In this document: one piece after another, positions 1 through 7,870 of the stretch
How positions within the stretch are numbered: the first letter of the stretch is position 1
How the letters are laid out: each line of letters starts with the position of its first letter
Origin: Gammaproteobacteria bacterium
Lineage (GTDB): Bacteria; Pseudomonadota; Gammaproteobacteria; Steroidobacterales; Steroidobacteraceae
Direction of reading: 5' to 3'
Length of the DNA: 64,000 nt
Assembly (NCBI GenBank): GCA_025358295.1
Contig: JANYJY010000001.1
Coordinates: 1 to 64,000, forward strand
Notes under the pieces: model-generated
What the model was told of the DNA's origin: nothing
The model's input: the letters and a program-made list of their open reading frames with translations, nothing else
Databases searched by the model: none
Position numbers and translations under genes: made by a program

Positions 1-55
1 GAGCTTGAGTGTGACCACCATCGATATCTATTGATCGCCGGTTAATCGCGCCCAT

Positions 56-80
56 GCGTGGTCGCTACCGCCGACCACGC
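56..80 (-). terminator. Hairpin just downstream of the beta-barrel gene, possible terminator
   Basis: A perfect 9-bp inverted repeat (GCGTGGTCG / CGACCACGC) with a 7-nt loop lies 10 bases past the stop codon of the minus-strand gene that ends at 90. No T-run follows on the minus strand, so a canonical intrinsic terminator is not certain; it may only protect the 3' end. Confidence 0.35.
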
Positions 81-89
81 GAATACTCG

Positions 90-1346
90 TCACCGGCGGG
101 CTTTAGGCTTGGTGGGAGTCAGCACCGTCAAGTTGACTCCATAAATAGTCTGATCGAAAGCAGCGCCGATGTTGACGGAACTTCGTGTCTGGTAATTGGC
201 GTACGGTTTGATCACCAGCCAGCGCCGAGGCTGGTAGCTGACGTCCAGGGTTACGTATTCCTGAATATCTCTTCGGTCAGAACCGACCGGATCGTTGCCC
301 TGCCCCGGGTATTTGCGGTAAGTGAAGGTATAGCCCAAGTTCGCAGCTACCTTGTACGTCGCCTGCCAGTTGACGCTAAAGGCAGCAGAAGTATCGACCT
401 CGGCACTCGCGTTCGTGACATAGCTATTCAGCGCCCGGCTGAGCTTTGCCTGTACGGAAGTTTTGGCAGTCAATTGGTCCGTCACGGCGAAGTTGCCCGT
501 GATGCCGGACGTGTCGTTGGTGCCATTGGCGGAGGTGCGGCGGGTATAGCCGAGCTGACCATCCAAGGTAGAACGGCCGGATAGAAAGCTGGCGATTACG
601 CCTTCGGTGTTCTGGCGATAGCTGGAATTTCCGGTCCCGATCGTCCCCTGAAAATTGCCTGATGTGACTTGCGCATTTACGCCCATGGTAAAACCGGCAA
701 CCCCAAGATATTTGGCTGCCACCGAGCCGGACGTTTCTTTTAATTGCAGATCGGGTTGCGCCGGACTCGGCTGGTTCGACGTGCTTGTGGCGGCCGAGCC
801 GACGATTCTCCAGTTAGAGGGCAGCGTCAAACCGATCTCTGCAGTTTCCCGCTGTGTTGTGTTCAGCGACAAGGTCGTTCCATTGAGGTCGTAAAACTGG
901 ACCATGGTGCGAGAACGCGCGACGTCAAATCTCCCGTCCAGAAGATGGCCGAGCGCCCATTTCAGTCCCGCATCGAGATTGTAGTCGTTGTGATCCAAAT
1001 CCGTGAAACGCTGGTATTTGAATTCCGTGGTGCTCGCCGCAGCGTAAAGCTCCTGCATGCCCCAGAGATATTTGAGGTTGAAACCGCCCTGGTATGCCGC
1101 GAGGGAGTCACTCCCGCTACGGGCACTCTGGCCCAGTTGGAGTGCCCCGGAAGTGAGCGCGAACACATTCGAATTATGCTCGTATTGAACCGACCCCGAC
1201 GCTGACCCAGCGAATTGGGCGCGCGCCGTGATAGGGATGACGAGCAGTACGACGGCCGCAGTTACCACCAAGGTTCGCGCGACGGACAGCAGAATCTTCC
1301 GACGAAAGCGGTAGTTCAAGGTAACGATATCTCCCCGCCGGCCCAA
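90..1346 (-). CDS. Outer-membrane beta-barrel protein (exopolysaccharide-associated type)
   Basis: A 418-residue protein with a basic N-terminus, one hydrophobic segment (about residues 24-43, ending ITARAQ as a signal-peptidase-like site) and then alternating polar/aromatic strands typical of an outer-membrane barrel (for example GSVQYEHNSNVFAL, YQGGFNLKYLWGMQELYAAA, DVSYQPRRWLVIKPYANYQ). Proteins of this look (BBP2-like) often accompany exopolysaccharide or PEP-CTERM gene clusters, which would suit the polysaccharide genes elsewhere in the window. The called start is a TTG; a second in-frame TTG at 1319 has a better-placed GGGGAG upstream and gives a more normal signal peptide. Function as porin, export channel or structural barrel is not resolved. 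Confidence 0.75.
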   Translation of the reverse strand: MGRRGDIVTLNYRFRRKILLSVARTLVVTAAVVLLVIPITARAQFAGSASGSVQYEHNSNVFALTSGALQLGQSARSGSDSLAAYQGGFNLKYLWGMQELYAAASTTEFKYQRFTDLDHNDYNLDAGLKWALGHLLDGRFDVARSRTMVQFYDLNGTTLSLNTTQRETAEIGLTLPSNWRIVGSAATSTSNQPSPAQPDLQLKETSGSVAAKYLGVAGFTMGVNAQVTSGNFQGTIGTGNSSYRQNTEGVIASFLSGRSTLDGQLGYTRRTSANGTNDTSGITGNFAVTDQLTAKTSVQAKLSRALNSYVTNASAEVDTSAAFSVNWQATYKVAANLGYTFTYRKYPGQGNDPVGSDRRDIQEYVTLDVSYQPRRWLVIKPYANYQTRSSVNIGAAFDQTIYGVNLTVLTPTKPKARR

Positions 1347-1488
1347 ACGTAGTGGTTATAGTCGCCGGTGAATTGTAATACAGACGGCGGGCCAGGACGG
1401 AGACAACTGCCCGCTTCGGATCTCGGCACCCGAGCCGGTGATACCGTGCCTCCCGGCCGCGAAGCAGCAACCGGTTATCTCACTTTTG

Positions 1489-2880
1489 TCATTGAGCCGC
1501 CGCCGGCCCACCGGCCGGCCGGGGCCACACCTTGACTTTCACTTCGGGAAAACGGCTCGAAGCGCCGTCGAGCAGCGGTTCGGACTTACCCTGCAACTCG
1601 CGCTCGAAGAAACCGCAGACATACGCGTTCACGACTTCGAGCGCGCGAAACCGGTCGATGGCACCGCCGTCACGCAGGCGCCGCAGCGGCGAATGCAGAT
1701 TCATATCGGTAAAGTTTAAGTGAGTCGTACCCGGCACGGCCACTCGGGTCCCGCCGCTCCGTTCGAGGACACGCTGCGCGTTGACGTATTCCATTTGACC
1801 GTGTTGGGCGGCATACCGGGTATTGAGATTCGGCGCCACTAGCGCCTCGGTCGGCATACCTGAGGTTTCCGACAAGTATAGATACGGCCGCGGCACACCT
1901 TGTTGCAGCGATTCCAGCCAATGCCAGCCATCCAAGTTCACTACGGCCTTGAAACGCGGCTCGAGCCATCCGGCCTGCGCCGCCACGCCGCCGCCCATCG
2001 AAAAACCGAGCACGCCGGCATGATCGAGAGCCAGTCGCCCTCGAAACTGCGGTAGCGCGCCCTGCTCGTTCACGGTGCCGAGCAAATCCAGCATGGCCGC
2101 GGCGTCTTCGGAGCCGTGCCGCACCCGGGCTTCGAACATCTGATTCATGTGCTGGGCGGCCGCTGGAGTTGAATAATCCCAGGGTGTTTTAAACTCCGCG
2201 ACTTGTTGTGCGAATTCGGCGTCGCTCATCGATGGCAGCTTGCCGGGGTATATCAAGCTAACCACCATGAATCCGCGGCTTGCCAGCTCTCGAATGAGCA
2301 CGAAGTTCTGAATGTCCGTGCCGGGCCACCCCGCGAAATACAGCACGACGGGAAACCGCGCCGGAGCCGAAGAGGGTATCGCCCCTTCTACGGCGGGATC
2401 GCGATCGCGCGGGTAGAATTGCCGGCCAAGCCACGATTGCGGCGGCAAGGGCGCCGTGGGATACCACAGTCGCGCCAGCGGCGCCGGACGCGCCTGCGGA
2501 TTTGGCGACTTCGGTGTAAAGCGTTCGATCAATTCGGCGGGAACCACCATGGTGCCGGCGGAATAGGGGCCTGAGCTCGGCGGAAAGCTACGCAATGGCA
2601 GTACGATGCAGGCGCCGATGCTCGCGGCGAGCAGCAGCAGCCCCCCGCCCAACGCCAGGGATCGCAACGCTTGCGGCAAGCGCTCAACCTTCAACAATGC
2701 GGCAATCACCAGCCCGACGGCGAGCGCATAGGCAGGAACGAGCGGCCCACGCCAGCCTTCCAAAGCGAAGGTAGCCGCGGCAGTGCCAACGACCGCGACC
2801 AGAGCACGAGGGGTACTCCGGGGCCAACGCGCGAAAGCGAGCCCGCACGCGAGCATGAAAATTGCGTCTATCAACGTCAT
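1489..2880 (-). CDS. Membrane-anchored alpha/beta hydrolase (PAF-acetylhydrolase/dienelactone-hydrolase-like)
   Basis: 463 residues. The first ~95 contain three to four hydrophobic segments that should anchor the protein in the inner membrane; the rest is an alpha/beta-hydrolase domain. Visible: oxyanion-loop-like YFAGWPG (~181-187), nucleophile elbow GFSMGGG with Ser294, and a late His in GTTHLNF (~400). The arrangement resembles the platelet-activating-factor acetylhydrolase/dienelactone hydrolase group, but the substrate cannot be named. ATG start at 2880 with GGA seven bases upstream. It is 41 bases downstream of the PPTase gene on the same strand, so the two may be co-transcribed. Confidence 0.75.
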   Translation of the reverse strand: MTLIDAIFMLACGLAFARWPRSTPRALVAVVGTAAATFALEGWRGPLVPAYALAVGLVIAALLKVERLPQALRSLALGGGLLLLAASIGACIVLPLRSFPPSSGPYSAGTMVVPAELIERFTPKSPNPQARPAPLARLWYPTAPLPPQSWLGRQFYPRDRDPAVEGAIPSSAPARFPVVLYFAGWPGTDIQNFVLIRELASRGFMVVSLIYPGKLPSMSDAEFAQQVAEFKTPWDYSTPAAAQHMNQMFEARVRHGSEDAAAMLDLLGTVNEQGALPQFRGRLALDHAGVLGFSMGGGVAAQAGWLEPRFKAVVNLDGWHWLESLQQGVPRPYLYLSETSGMPTEALVAPNLNTRYAAQHGQMEYVNAQRVLERSGGTRVAVPGTTHLNFTDMNLHSPLRRLRDGGAIDRFRALEVVNAYVCGFFERELQGKSEPLLDGASSRFPEVKVKVWPRPAGGPAAAQ

Positions 2881-2921
2881 TTTTGTTCCATATTAGCGCA
2901 CGATTGCCGGCATCAATGGGT

Positions 2922-3671
2922 CTACCGTGACCCCGTTAAGTCGGCTCGACGCATCGCGACGCCGGCGGTGACGAATCCATCCCGAAACAAATATGCGCCG
3001 GTCACCGGAAGCCTCATTAGATTGGCCACCGCCAGCGGCCGGCAGGCTTGAATCTCGTACAGCGAGCCGCCGGGACCCCAAGCATCGACTCTGACATCCA
3101 AGTCCTTGAAATCCAACCATTCACGCGTCAAAGGATACTGACACTTATAGAAGGCTTCCTTTGCAGCGAAAATCAGGGCCACCGCCGCCGGCCGCTCGTG
3201 CGTCGGCAATGATTCAAGCCATTTCAACTCCGGGGCCCCGCAAATCGTGGGCCAGATCTCGGCGCTGACGTGCCCGACCACCTCACAGTCGATCCCGAGC
3301 GCGGCGACCTGGGACTGGGCGGCCACGGCCGCCAGATACATCCCGGCCGTGTGGCTGATACTCCCCACCACGCCTGCCGGCCATTCCGGCGTGCGATCTT
3401 GGCGGACCTTCAAAGCGAAATTGGCGATGCCGAATTCGGCCAGGGCCCTTCTCGCACATAGACGGCCCGCAACAAACTCGCCGATGCGCTTCGGCACGGC
3501 GCGCGTGAGCGTATCCGCCTCGCCCGGCAACAGCTGGGATACATCACCGGGTTCGCGCATTTCGGCCACCACCACGCCGGTCGGGAACAGCGCCTGCAGG
3601 GGCTGCGATAAGCGGGCGGCATTAGGCAAATGTTGAGATCCAGTTGACACTTTCGCAGTACATTGCCTCAA
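2922..3671 (-). CDS. 4'-phosphopantetheinyl transferase (Sfp/EntD family)
   Basis: Transfers the phosphopantetheine arm of CoA to a conserved Ser of carrier-protein domains, converting apo- to holo-PCP/ACP. The family motifs are present: Mg-binding GIDCE (Asp128, Glu130), FAAKEAFYK (Glu172, Lys176) and the upstream CoA-binding SISHT (~104-108). Length (249 aa) is normal for EntD-type PPTases. The start at 3671 is TTG; a GTG at 3650 is an alternative and the first ~20 residues are not conserved-looking. It is the only PPTase in the window and sits 7 kb from the PKS/NRPS genes, which carry four carrier domains, so it is the obvious candidate activator, though it is not in the same operon. Confidence 0.9.
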   Translation of the reverse strand: MRQCTAKVSTGSQHLPNAARLSQPLQALFPTGVVVAEMREPGDVSQLLPGEADTLTRAVPKRIGEFVAGRLCARRALAEFGIANFALKVRQDRTPEWPAGVVGSISHTAGMYLAAVAAQSQVAALGIDCEVVGHVSAEIWPTICGAPELKWLESLPTHERPAAVALIFAAKEAFYKCQYPLTREWLDFKDLDVRVDAWGPGGSLYEIQACRPLAVANLMRLPVTGAYLFRDGFVTAGVAMRRADLTGSR

Positions 3672-3721
3672 GCCTGAATTGGTAAGTTTACGCGGAATTG
3701 CCGCGAGGCAATCCGATCGGA

Positions 3722-4726
3722 CTAGCGCATCCGAACGGTTAGCTCGCGAATTCCCGCGTCGATAAGCTGACGCGTGCGCGGATCCTCAAGAATCTCGCCG
3801 TGGGCCGTTCCCTCGCCGAGGCTGCGCAAGCCGCCCTCCTGCGAGCCTGCCACCAGGCCGCGCAGCAGCTGCTCGTAGAGCTCGTTGGCCGGAGTCCGCT
3901 CGCGGAGATCCTGCGTGTAGATAAGCAGTGGAATCGATCCGGGCGGTTTTGCCTCGAGCACCTGTCGGGACAGCAGTCCGATCCGCATCCACTCCCGATC
4001 GACTGCCCACCAGTGCGAGAAGCGCAGCAGCACGGCGTGGGCCTTGCGCTCCTGCGTAGTCCGCAACACGAAGCGGCCGCGCCACTCGGCGATGCGGCTC
4101 GCCAGGCGGCGGATGCCGAACAGACTGGTGATCGTGTCCTGCAGGAGCGGCCTGAAGTACGTTCGGAACGGGTTGTGTCGCCCGGCAATTCGGCCTTCCA
4201 TCTCGGGGAGGTCGGGCTCGAGCAGCAGCATGCCCGCCACCCTCTCGGGGTAACGCGAGGCGAAGATCCGCGCGATCGAAGCAGAGGTTGAGTAGCCGAC
4301 CAAAACGGCCGGGCCCTTGATCCCGAGCTGGGTCAGAACCCCCGCGAGCTCGTCTGCTTGCGCGCCTGCGTCGTGCGCTTTGGAGCCGCGGCTCAGGCCA
4401 AGCCCCCCGCGGTCGTAGGTCAGCGCTGGAGCAAACGCGGCCACTTCGGACTGTAAGTTGTGCCACTGCTCGAGGCTGCCACCCATTCCGTTGATGAATA
4501 CGACAGCAGGACCCGGCTGCTGAGCCCCGTCCAGCCGATAGCGCACCCTGGCACCCCCTGCAACGACATAGGTTTCCGCGGGCGCCAACTCTCGCACGTC
4601 TCGCGCTTCCAGCCACTGCTCGGCCACCGCTGCAAGGACCAGCGCACCCCCGAGCGCGAGCAGCAAGCTGCCCAGGCGTCGCCGCAGCGGGTGCATCAAC
4701 CGCAAAGGATAAACCGCAGAGGACAT
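3722..4726 (-). CDS. Alpha/beta hydrolase with N-terminal membrane anchor
   Basis: 334 residues: one hydrophobic helix (~17-35), then an alpha/beta-hydrolase core with FINGMGGSLEQW (~78-88, oxyanion region), YDRGGLGLS (~104-112), nucleophile region VGYSTSAS with Ser146, and a distal His in GTAHGE (~309). The elbow is G-Y-S-T-S rather than the classic GxSxG, a tolerated variation. Probably an inner-membrane-tethered, periplasm-facing esterase or related enzyme; the substrate is unknown. Monocistronic or loosely grouped with the PPTase downstream of it (50-base gap). Confidence 0.7.
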   Translation of the reverse strand: MSSAVYPLRLMHPLRRRLGSLLLALGGALVLAAVAEQWLEARDVRELAPAETYVVAGGARVRYRLDGAQQPGPAVVFINGMGGSLEQWHNLQSEVAAFAPALTYDRGGLGLSRGSKAHDAGAQADELAGVLTQLGIKGPAVLVGYSTSASIARIFASRYPERVAGMLLLEPDLPEMEGRIAGRHNPFRTYFRPLLQDTITSLFGIRRLASRIAEWRGRFVLRTTQERKAHAVLLRFSHWWAVDREWMRIGLLSRQVLEAKPPGSIPLLIYTQDLRERTPANELYEQLLRGLVAGSQEGGLRSLGEGTAHGEILEDPRTRQLIDAGIRELTVRMR

Positions 4727-4822
4727 GGGAGGTAAAGGTACGGAGGTCGCCGAAAGGTAGCAACACCCGCGTTAATGCAGGTCAGCCGACCCGGGTCAGC
4801 TCTGCGCGGCGGTCGGCGAACC

Positions 4823-6433
4823 CTAGCGGGGCTCGTACAGCTCCAGATCCTCGAAGGCGACGGTGCGACGGTAGGTCTGATCGAGCGCGGCGATCAGCTC
4901 GGGGAAGCTGGTGAGCACGCTGAACTCGGCGGGGCCTCCGGGCCGCAGTGCCATCTGGGGGATCGCGATGATTGCCGCCCGCCGCGCCAGCACGCCGGCC
5001 ACCAGATCGGCTCGGTAGCGTGCGCGCCGCTCCGGCAGGCCCCAGACGGTGAACGCCTCGGGGGCGGTGATCGGCGTCAGCGCCGGACGATCGCTCAAGT
5101 AGTTGACCAGCGGATCCGCCCAAACGAAGACCTCGTCGCCCGGCCGGGTGCGCTCGGCTACGACGCGGGCGAATCGCAGATCGCGCGTGACTGAAAAGCC
5201 GAACGCGTCGTCGGGAGTCTGCCCCGAGAGCCACGGCAGCGGCCCCTCGAACGAGGCGCGATACTCTTCAAGGCTCTGTCGGCCCGCGACCAGGTGCAGC
5301 CAGTTGCCGACCTCCGCGGCGGGCACCTTCGCCACCTGGTACCCAAGCAGCAGCGCCGAGGCTGCCACCAACGTCCGCGCCGGGGCGAGGAGCGCCGCTC
5401 CGTTGCGCCACAGCCAGCCCAATCCGAGTGCGGCGGCGAGCAGGAGCGGCGGATACAGGGCGTGCAGCGAGTAGTTGTGGAAGAGGAACTTGCGCTGCGC
5501 CGCCACGGTCGCCAGCGCGAGCAGCGGCCAGAGCAGCAGCAACAGACCGGCCCGTCGTCGCTGAACGAGGGCGAGCGCGATCCCCAGCGCAGCGCCCGGG
5601 ACTGCCGGCGCCACGTCGGGATAGCTGGTGAGGATCGAGAGGGTGAGCATCACCAGCTTCGGTATGCCCATCTGCAGATTGGGGTCCGAAGCGAGTCGCT
5701 CGGCGTTGAAGCGCAGATGTAGGTCGATCAATGCCGACAACGCCCCGTGGGCCGCGAACCAGGCCGCCGCGACTGCGATCGGCACCGCAAAGGCCACCCC
5801 TGCCCCCACTGCCGCGCGGAGCCGGCGCGGCAGCTCCGGCGTCGACCCGAGCGCGGCCGCGACCAGCAGCAAATAGATCGCGTAGGTGGGCTTGATCAGC
5901 GTGAGCAGCCCGATCAAGGCGCCGGCTCCGATCACCCTCAACGCGGTGAGCTTCGGAAGCGCGAGCGTTGCGACCAGCACCACCAGCGCATGGGCCGCCC
6001 AGCCGTCGGGCTGCGCGGTGTACCAGTTGCCGAAACTTGCGAAGGCGAGGACCATCGTCGCGACGCCAAAGACCGCCACCGCGGGGCCCTCGAAGGTGCG
6101 AAGCAGCCGATAACCGGCGAACGTCGACGCCCCCAGCGCGAGCAGGTCCACCGCGCGCACGCTCCACATCTGGGGGCCGAACAGGTTCTGAGCAGATGCA
6201 TATAGGTAGAGCGCGAGCGGCCCTTTGACTTCCCAGACGTCGCGGTACGGCACTCCCCCGCGACGGATCACGTCGGAGACCGAGGCGAACACACCGTGAT
6301 CCCAACCGAAGGGAAGCCAGAGCGAGCTCAACGCCCAGACGGCGGCCAGCGCACCCAGCGCTGCGATCACAATCGCTGCGCCCCGGTCGGCCCGGGAACT
6401 CGCTACGACGATGCTTTGGGCAGGGGGTAGCAA
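4823..6433 (-). CDS. GT39/ArnT-like polytopic membrane glycosyltransferase
   Basis: 536 residues with about ten hydrophobic segments. After the first membrane helix there is a large loop with WDHGVFASVSDVIRRGGVPY (~44-63) followed by DVWEVKGPL, the arrangement of the catalytic Asp loop and the D-x-K-GP motif seen in the dolichyl-phosphate-mannose mannosyltransferase/ArnT (GT-C, PMT_2) group. Such enzymes move a sugar from a polyprenyl-phosphate donor to an acceptor on the outer face of the membrane. The donor could be made by the YbhN/DprE-like operon that is divergently placed at 6.8-9.9 kb (inference). Start is TTG at 6433; no strong ribosome site is visible. Confidence 0.75.
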   Translation of the reverse strand: MLPPAQSIVVASSRADRGAAIVIAALGALAAVWALSSLWLPFGWDHGVFASVSDVIRRGGVPYRDVWEVKGPLALYLYASAQNLFGPQMWSVRAVDLLALGASTFAGYRLLRTFEGPAVAVFGVATMVLAFASFGNWYTAQPDGWAAHALVVLVATLALPKLTALRVIGAGALIGLLTLIKPTYAIYLLLVAAALGSTPELPRRLRAAVGAGVAFAVPIAVAAAWFAAHGALSALIDLHLRFNAERLASDPNLQMGIPKLVMLTLSILTSYPDVAPAVPGAALGIALALVQRRRAGLLLLLWPLLALATVAAQRKFLFHNYSLHALYPPLLLAAALGLGWLWRNGAALLAPARTLVAASALLLGYQVAKVPAAEVGNWLHLVAGRQSLEEYRASFEGPLPWLSGQTPDDAFGFSVTRDLRFARVVAERTRPGDEVFVWADPLVNYLSDRPALTPITAPEAFTVWGLPERRARYRADLVAGVLARRAAIIAIPQMALRPGGPAEFSVLTSFPELIAALDQTYRRTVAFEDLELYEPR

Positions 6434-6439
6434 ACCGAG

Positions 6440-6556
6440 TCAGCTGCGATTCTTGAGTCGGCAGTGGATGATCGTCTCGAGCTCATTTTCTCTCCCGGCC
6501 ACGGCCGCACCGATTCCGGAGCTCGCTCCTGTGATCACGATCACTTTGGTATCCAA
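6440..6556 (-). pseudogene. SDR remnant: N-terminal Rossmann fragment only
   Basis: A 38-codon frame starting at TTG (6556) with AGGAG seven bases upstream encodes KVIVITGASSGIGAAVAG, the unmistakable NAD(P)-binding start of a short-chain dehydrogenase/reductase. After ~21 residues the similarity ends and the frame stops at 6440, seven bases before the start of the membrane glycosyltransferase. About 220 residues of a normal SDR, including the catalytic YxxxK, are missing. It is read as the 5' stump left by a deletion. Confidence 0.6.
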
Positions 6557-6812
6557 CGACCGACTCCTGAATGCTGCGCCGTGCGCAACTATACTACTTT
6601 GCGCCGCGGCTCAGGCTTGTTCAATCGGAGCGCACGCCCCAGTCCTGAGGCGGATTCCTTCGATAACTGTTAACCTAGCTATCGCCTTTTCCCGTCGTCG
6701 ATTGCGCCACAACACGGAAGATGTGATCGTCTATGCAGTCCGCGGAAGTCTGGATCGGTAAGCTTGGCTTTTAGCGGGAATTCCAACTTGGCTGTGAATC
6801 CCACCCGTCGCT
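6557..6812. promoter_or_regulatory. Divergent intergenic region
   Basis: 256 bases between the SDR stump/glycosyltransferase (minus) and the flippase operon (plus). It should hold both promoters. No tRNA, repeat or convincing coding frame was seen and no box pair was clear enough to mark. Confidence 0.3.
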
Positions 6813-7775
6813 GTGGCCACGCGTAAACGACACGCGCTGGTTGCGTTGGCTGCCTTTGGCGTGGTGGTGTACATGGCGGTGGCGCTGGCCGCTGACTCCG
6901 CTCGGTTGAAGGCCGCACTAACCCAGCTGGCCTGGACCAGTATCGCCCTGGTCCTGGCGCTGTCCTTTGCCAACTATCTGCTGCGATTCCTGCGCTGGCA
7001 GCTTTATATCGAAAAGCTCGGTCACCGCGTGCCGCCGCTACGCCATCTGCTCTACTACTTCAGCGGTTTCGCATTCACCATCAGTCCCGGCAAGGCCGGT
7101 GAGGCGGTACGATCCGTCTATCTGCGGGATCACGGCGTGACGTATTCGGAGAGCCTCGGCGCATTGTTTGTGGAACGTCTGCTGGATCTGGTGGTGATGA
7201 TCCTGCTGGCAGGCTGCATCGTAGTCTCCAACAATACTTACCGGCCGCTGTTGCTCGGCGTCGCCATCGCAACGCTGACGCTGCTGGTTCTGGTCGGACA
7301 TCCGGCCACGCTGGCGCAGCTGTGTGGCTGGGCGGAACGGCTGCAAGGCAAGCGGCTGGGCCGATGGCTGATGGCGCTGGTCAGCATGCAGCGTTCCTCG
7401 CAACAACTGCTGCGGCTGCAATACCTGTCATGGGGAACCCTGCTAGGGCTCGTCGCATGGGGCGCGGAAGGATTCGGCTTCTACCTGATCTGTCGCGGCC
7501 TGAATCTGCCTTTGACCCTGTTGGAAGCAACGGGTGTGTTTGCACTCTCGACTCTGATCGGCAGCGCGGCCATCTTCATGCCGGCCGGCATCGGCAGCAT
7601 TGAACTGGCGATGTCCACGTTGCTGATCGCCTACGGCTCCAGCATTCATGCGGCGCTGATCGCCACCGTCCTGTGCCGCCTGGCGACCCTGTGGTTCGCG
7701 GTCCTGATCGGTGTCATTAGTGCCGCGTCGCTCGAGTTCTTCGTGACGCGCCAGCGAGTGCCCGCGCCATCATGA
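6813..7775 (+). CDS. Flippase-like integral membrane protein (YbhN/AglD, LPG-synthase TM family)
   Basis: 320 residues, about eight membrane helices, GTG start. Contains the family signatures SPGKAGEAVRSVYLRDHG (~92-109), GALFVERLLDLVVM (~118-131) and PAGIGSIELAMS near the C-terminus. Members (PF03706) are proposed lipid or lipid-linked-sugar flippases and are common beside polyprenyl-phosphate-sugar genes. Its stop codon overlaps the ATG of the HAD stump (ATGA), and a DprE1-like and a DprE2-like gene follow, so a role in handling a polyprenyl-phosphate-pentose is a reasonable inference. Confidence 0.8.
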   Translation: MATRKRHALVALAAFGVVVYMAVALAADSARLKAALTQLAWTSIALVLALSFANYLLRFLRWQLYIEKLGHRVPPLRHLLYYFSGFAFTISPGKAGEAVRSVYLRDHGVTYSESLGALFVERLLDLVVMILLAGCIVVSNNTYRPLLLGVAIATLTLLVLVGHPATLAQLCGWAERLQGKRLGRWLMALVSMQRSSQQLLRLQYLSWGTLLGLVAWGAEGFGFYLICRGLNLPLTLLEATGVFALSTLIGSAAIFMPAGIGSIELAMSTLLIAYGSSIHAALIATVLCRLATLWFAVLIGVISAASLEFFVTRQRVPAPS

Positions 7776-7864
7776 CCCAGTGCACAGTAGCGCTGTGTCT
7801 GGATCTCGACGGCACCCTGACCCAGGTCGATAGCCTGGGCATCACTGCGCTGATATCGATTTGA
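7772..7864 (+). pseudogene. Truncated HAD-type phosphatase (HAD-UbiA fusion remnant)
   Basis: A 30-codon frame begins with ATG overlapping the flippase stop and encodes MTQCTVALCLDLDGTLTQVD, the first motif (DxDGTL) of a HAD phosphatase, then stops at 7862-7864. In related operons the gene in this slot encodes an N-terminal HAD domain fused to a UbiA prenyltransferase that makes a polyprenyl-phosphoryl pentose. Here all but the first motif is gone, with the following gene starting seven bases later. This is a deletion stump rather than a small functional gene. Confidence 0.65.
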
Positions 7865-7870
7865 TGTGAC

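Noticed and set aside
7772-7864. Small functional HAD protein
   Set aside because: Only motif I is present; a HAD phosphatase needs about 180 more residues.
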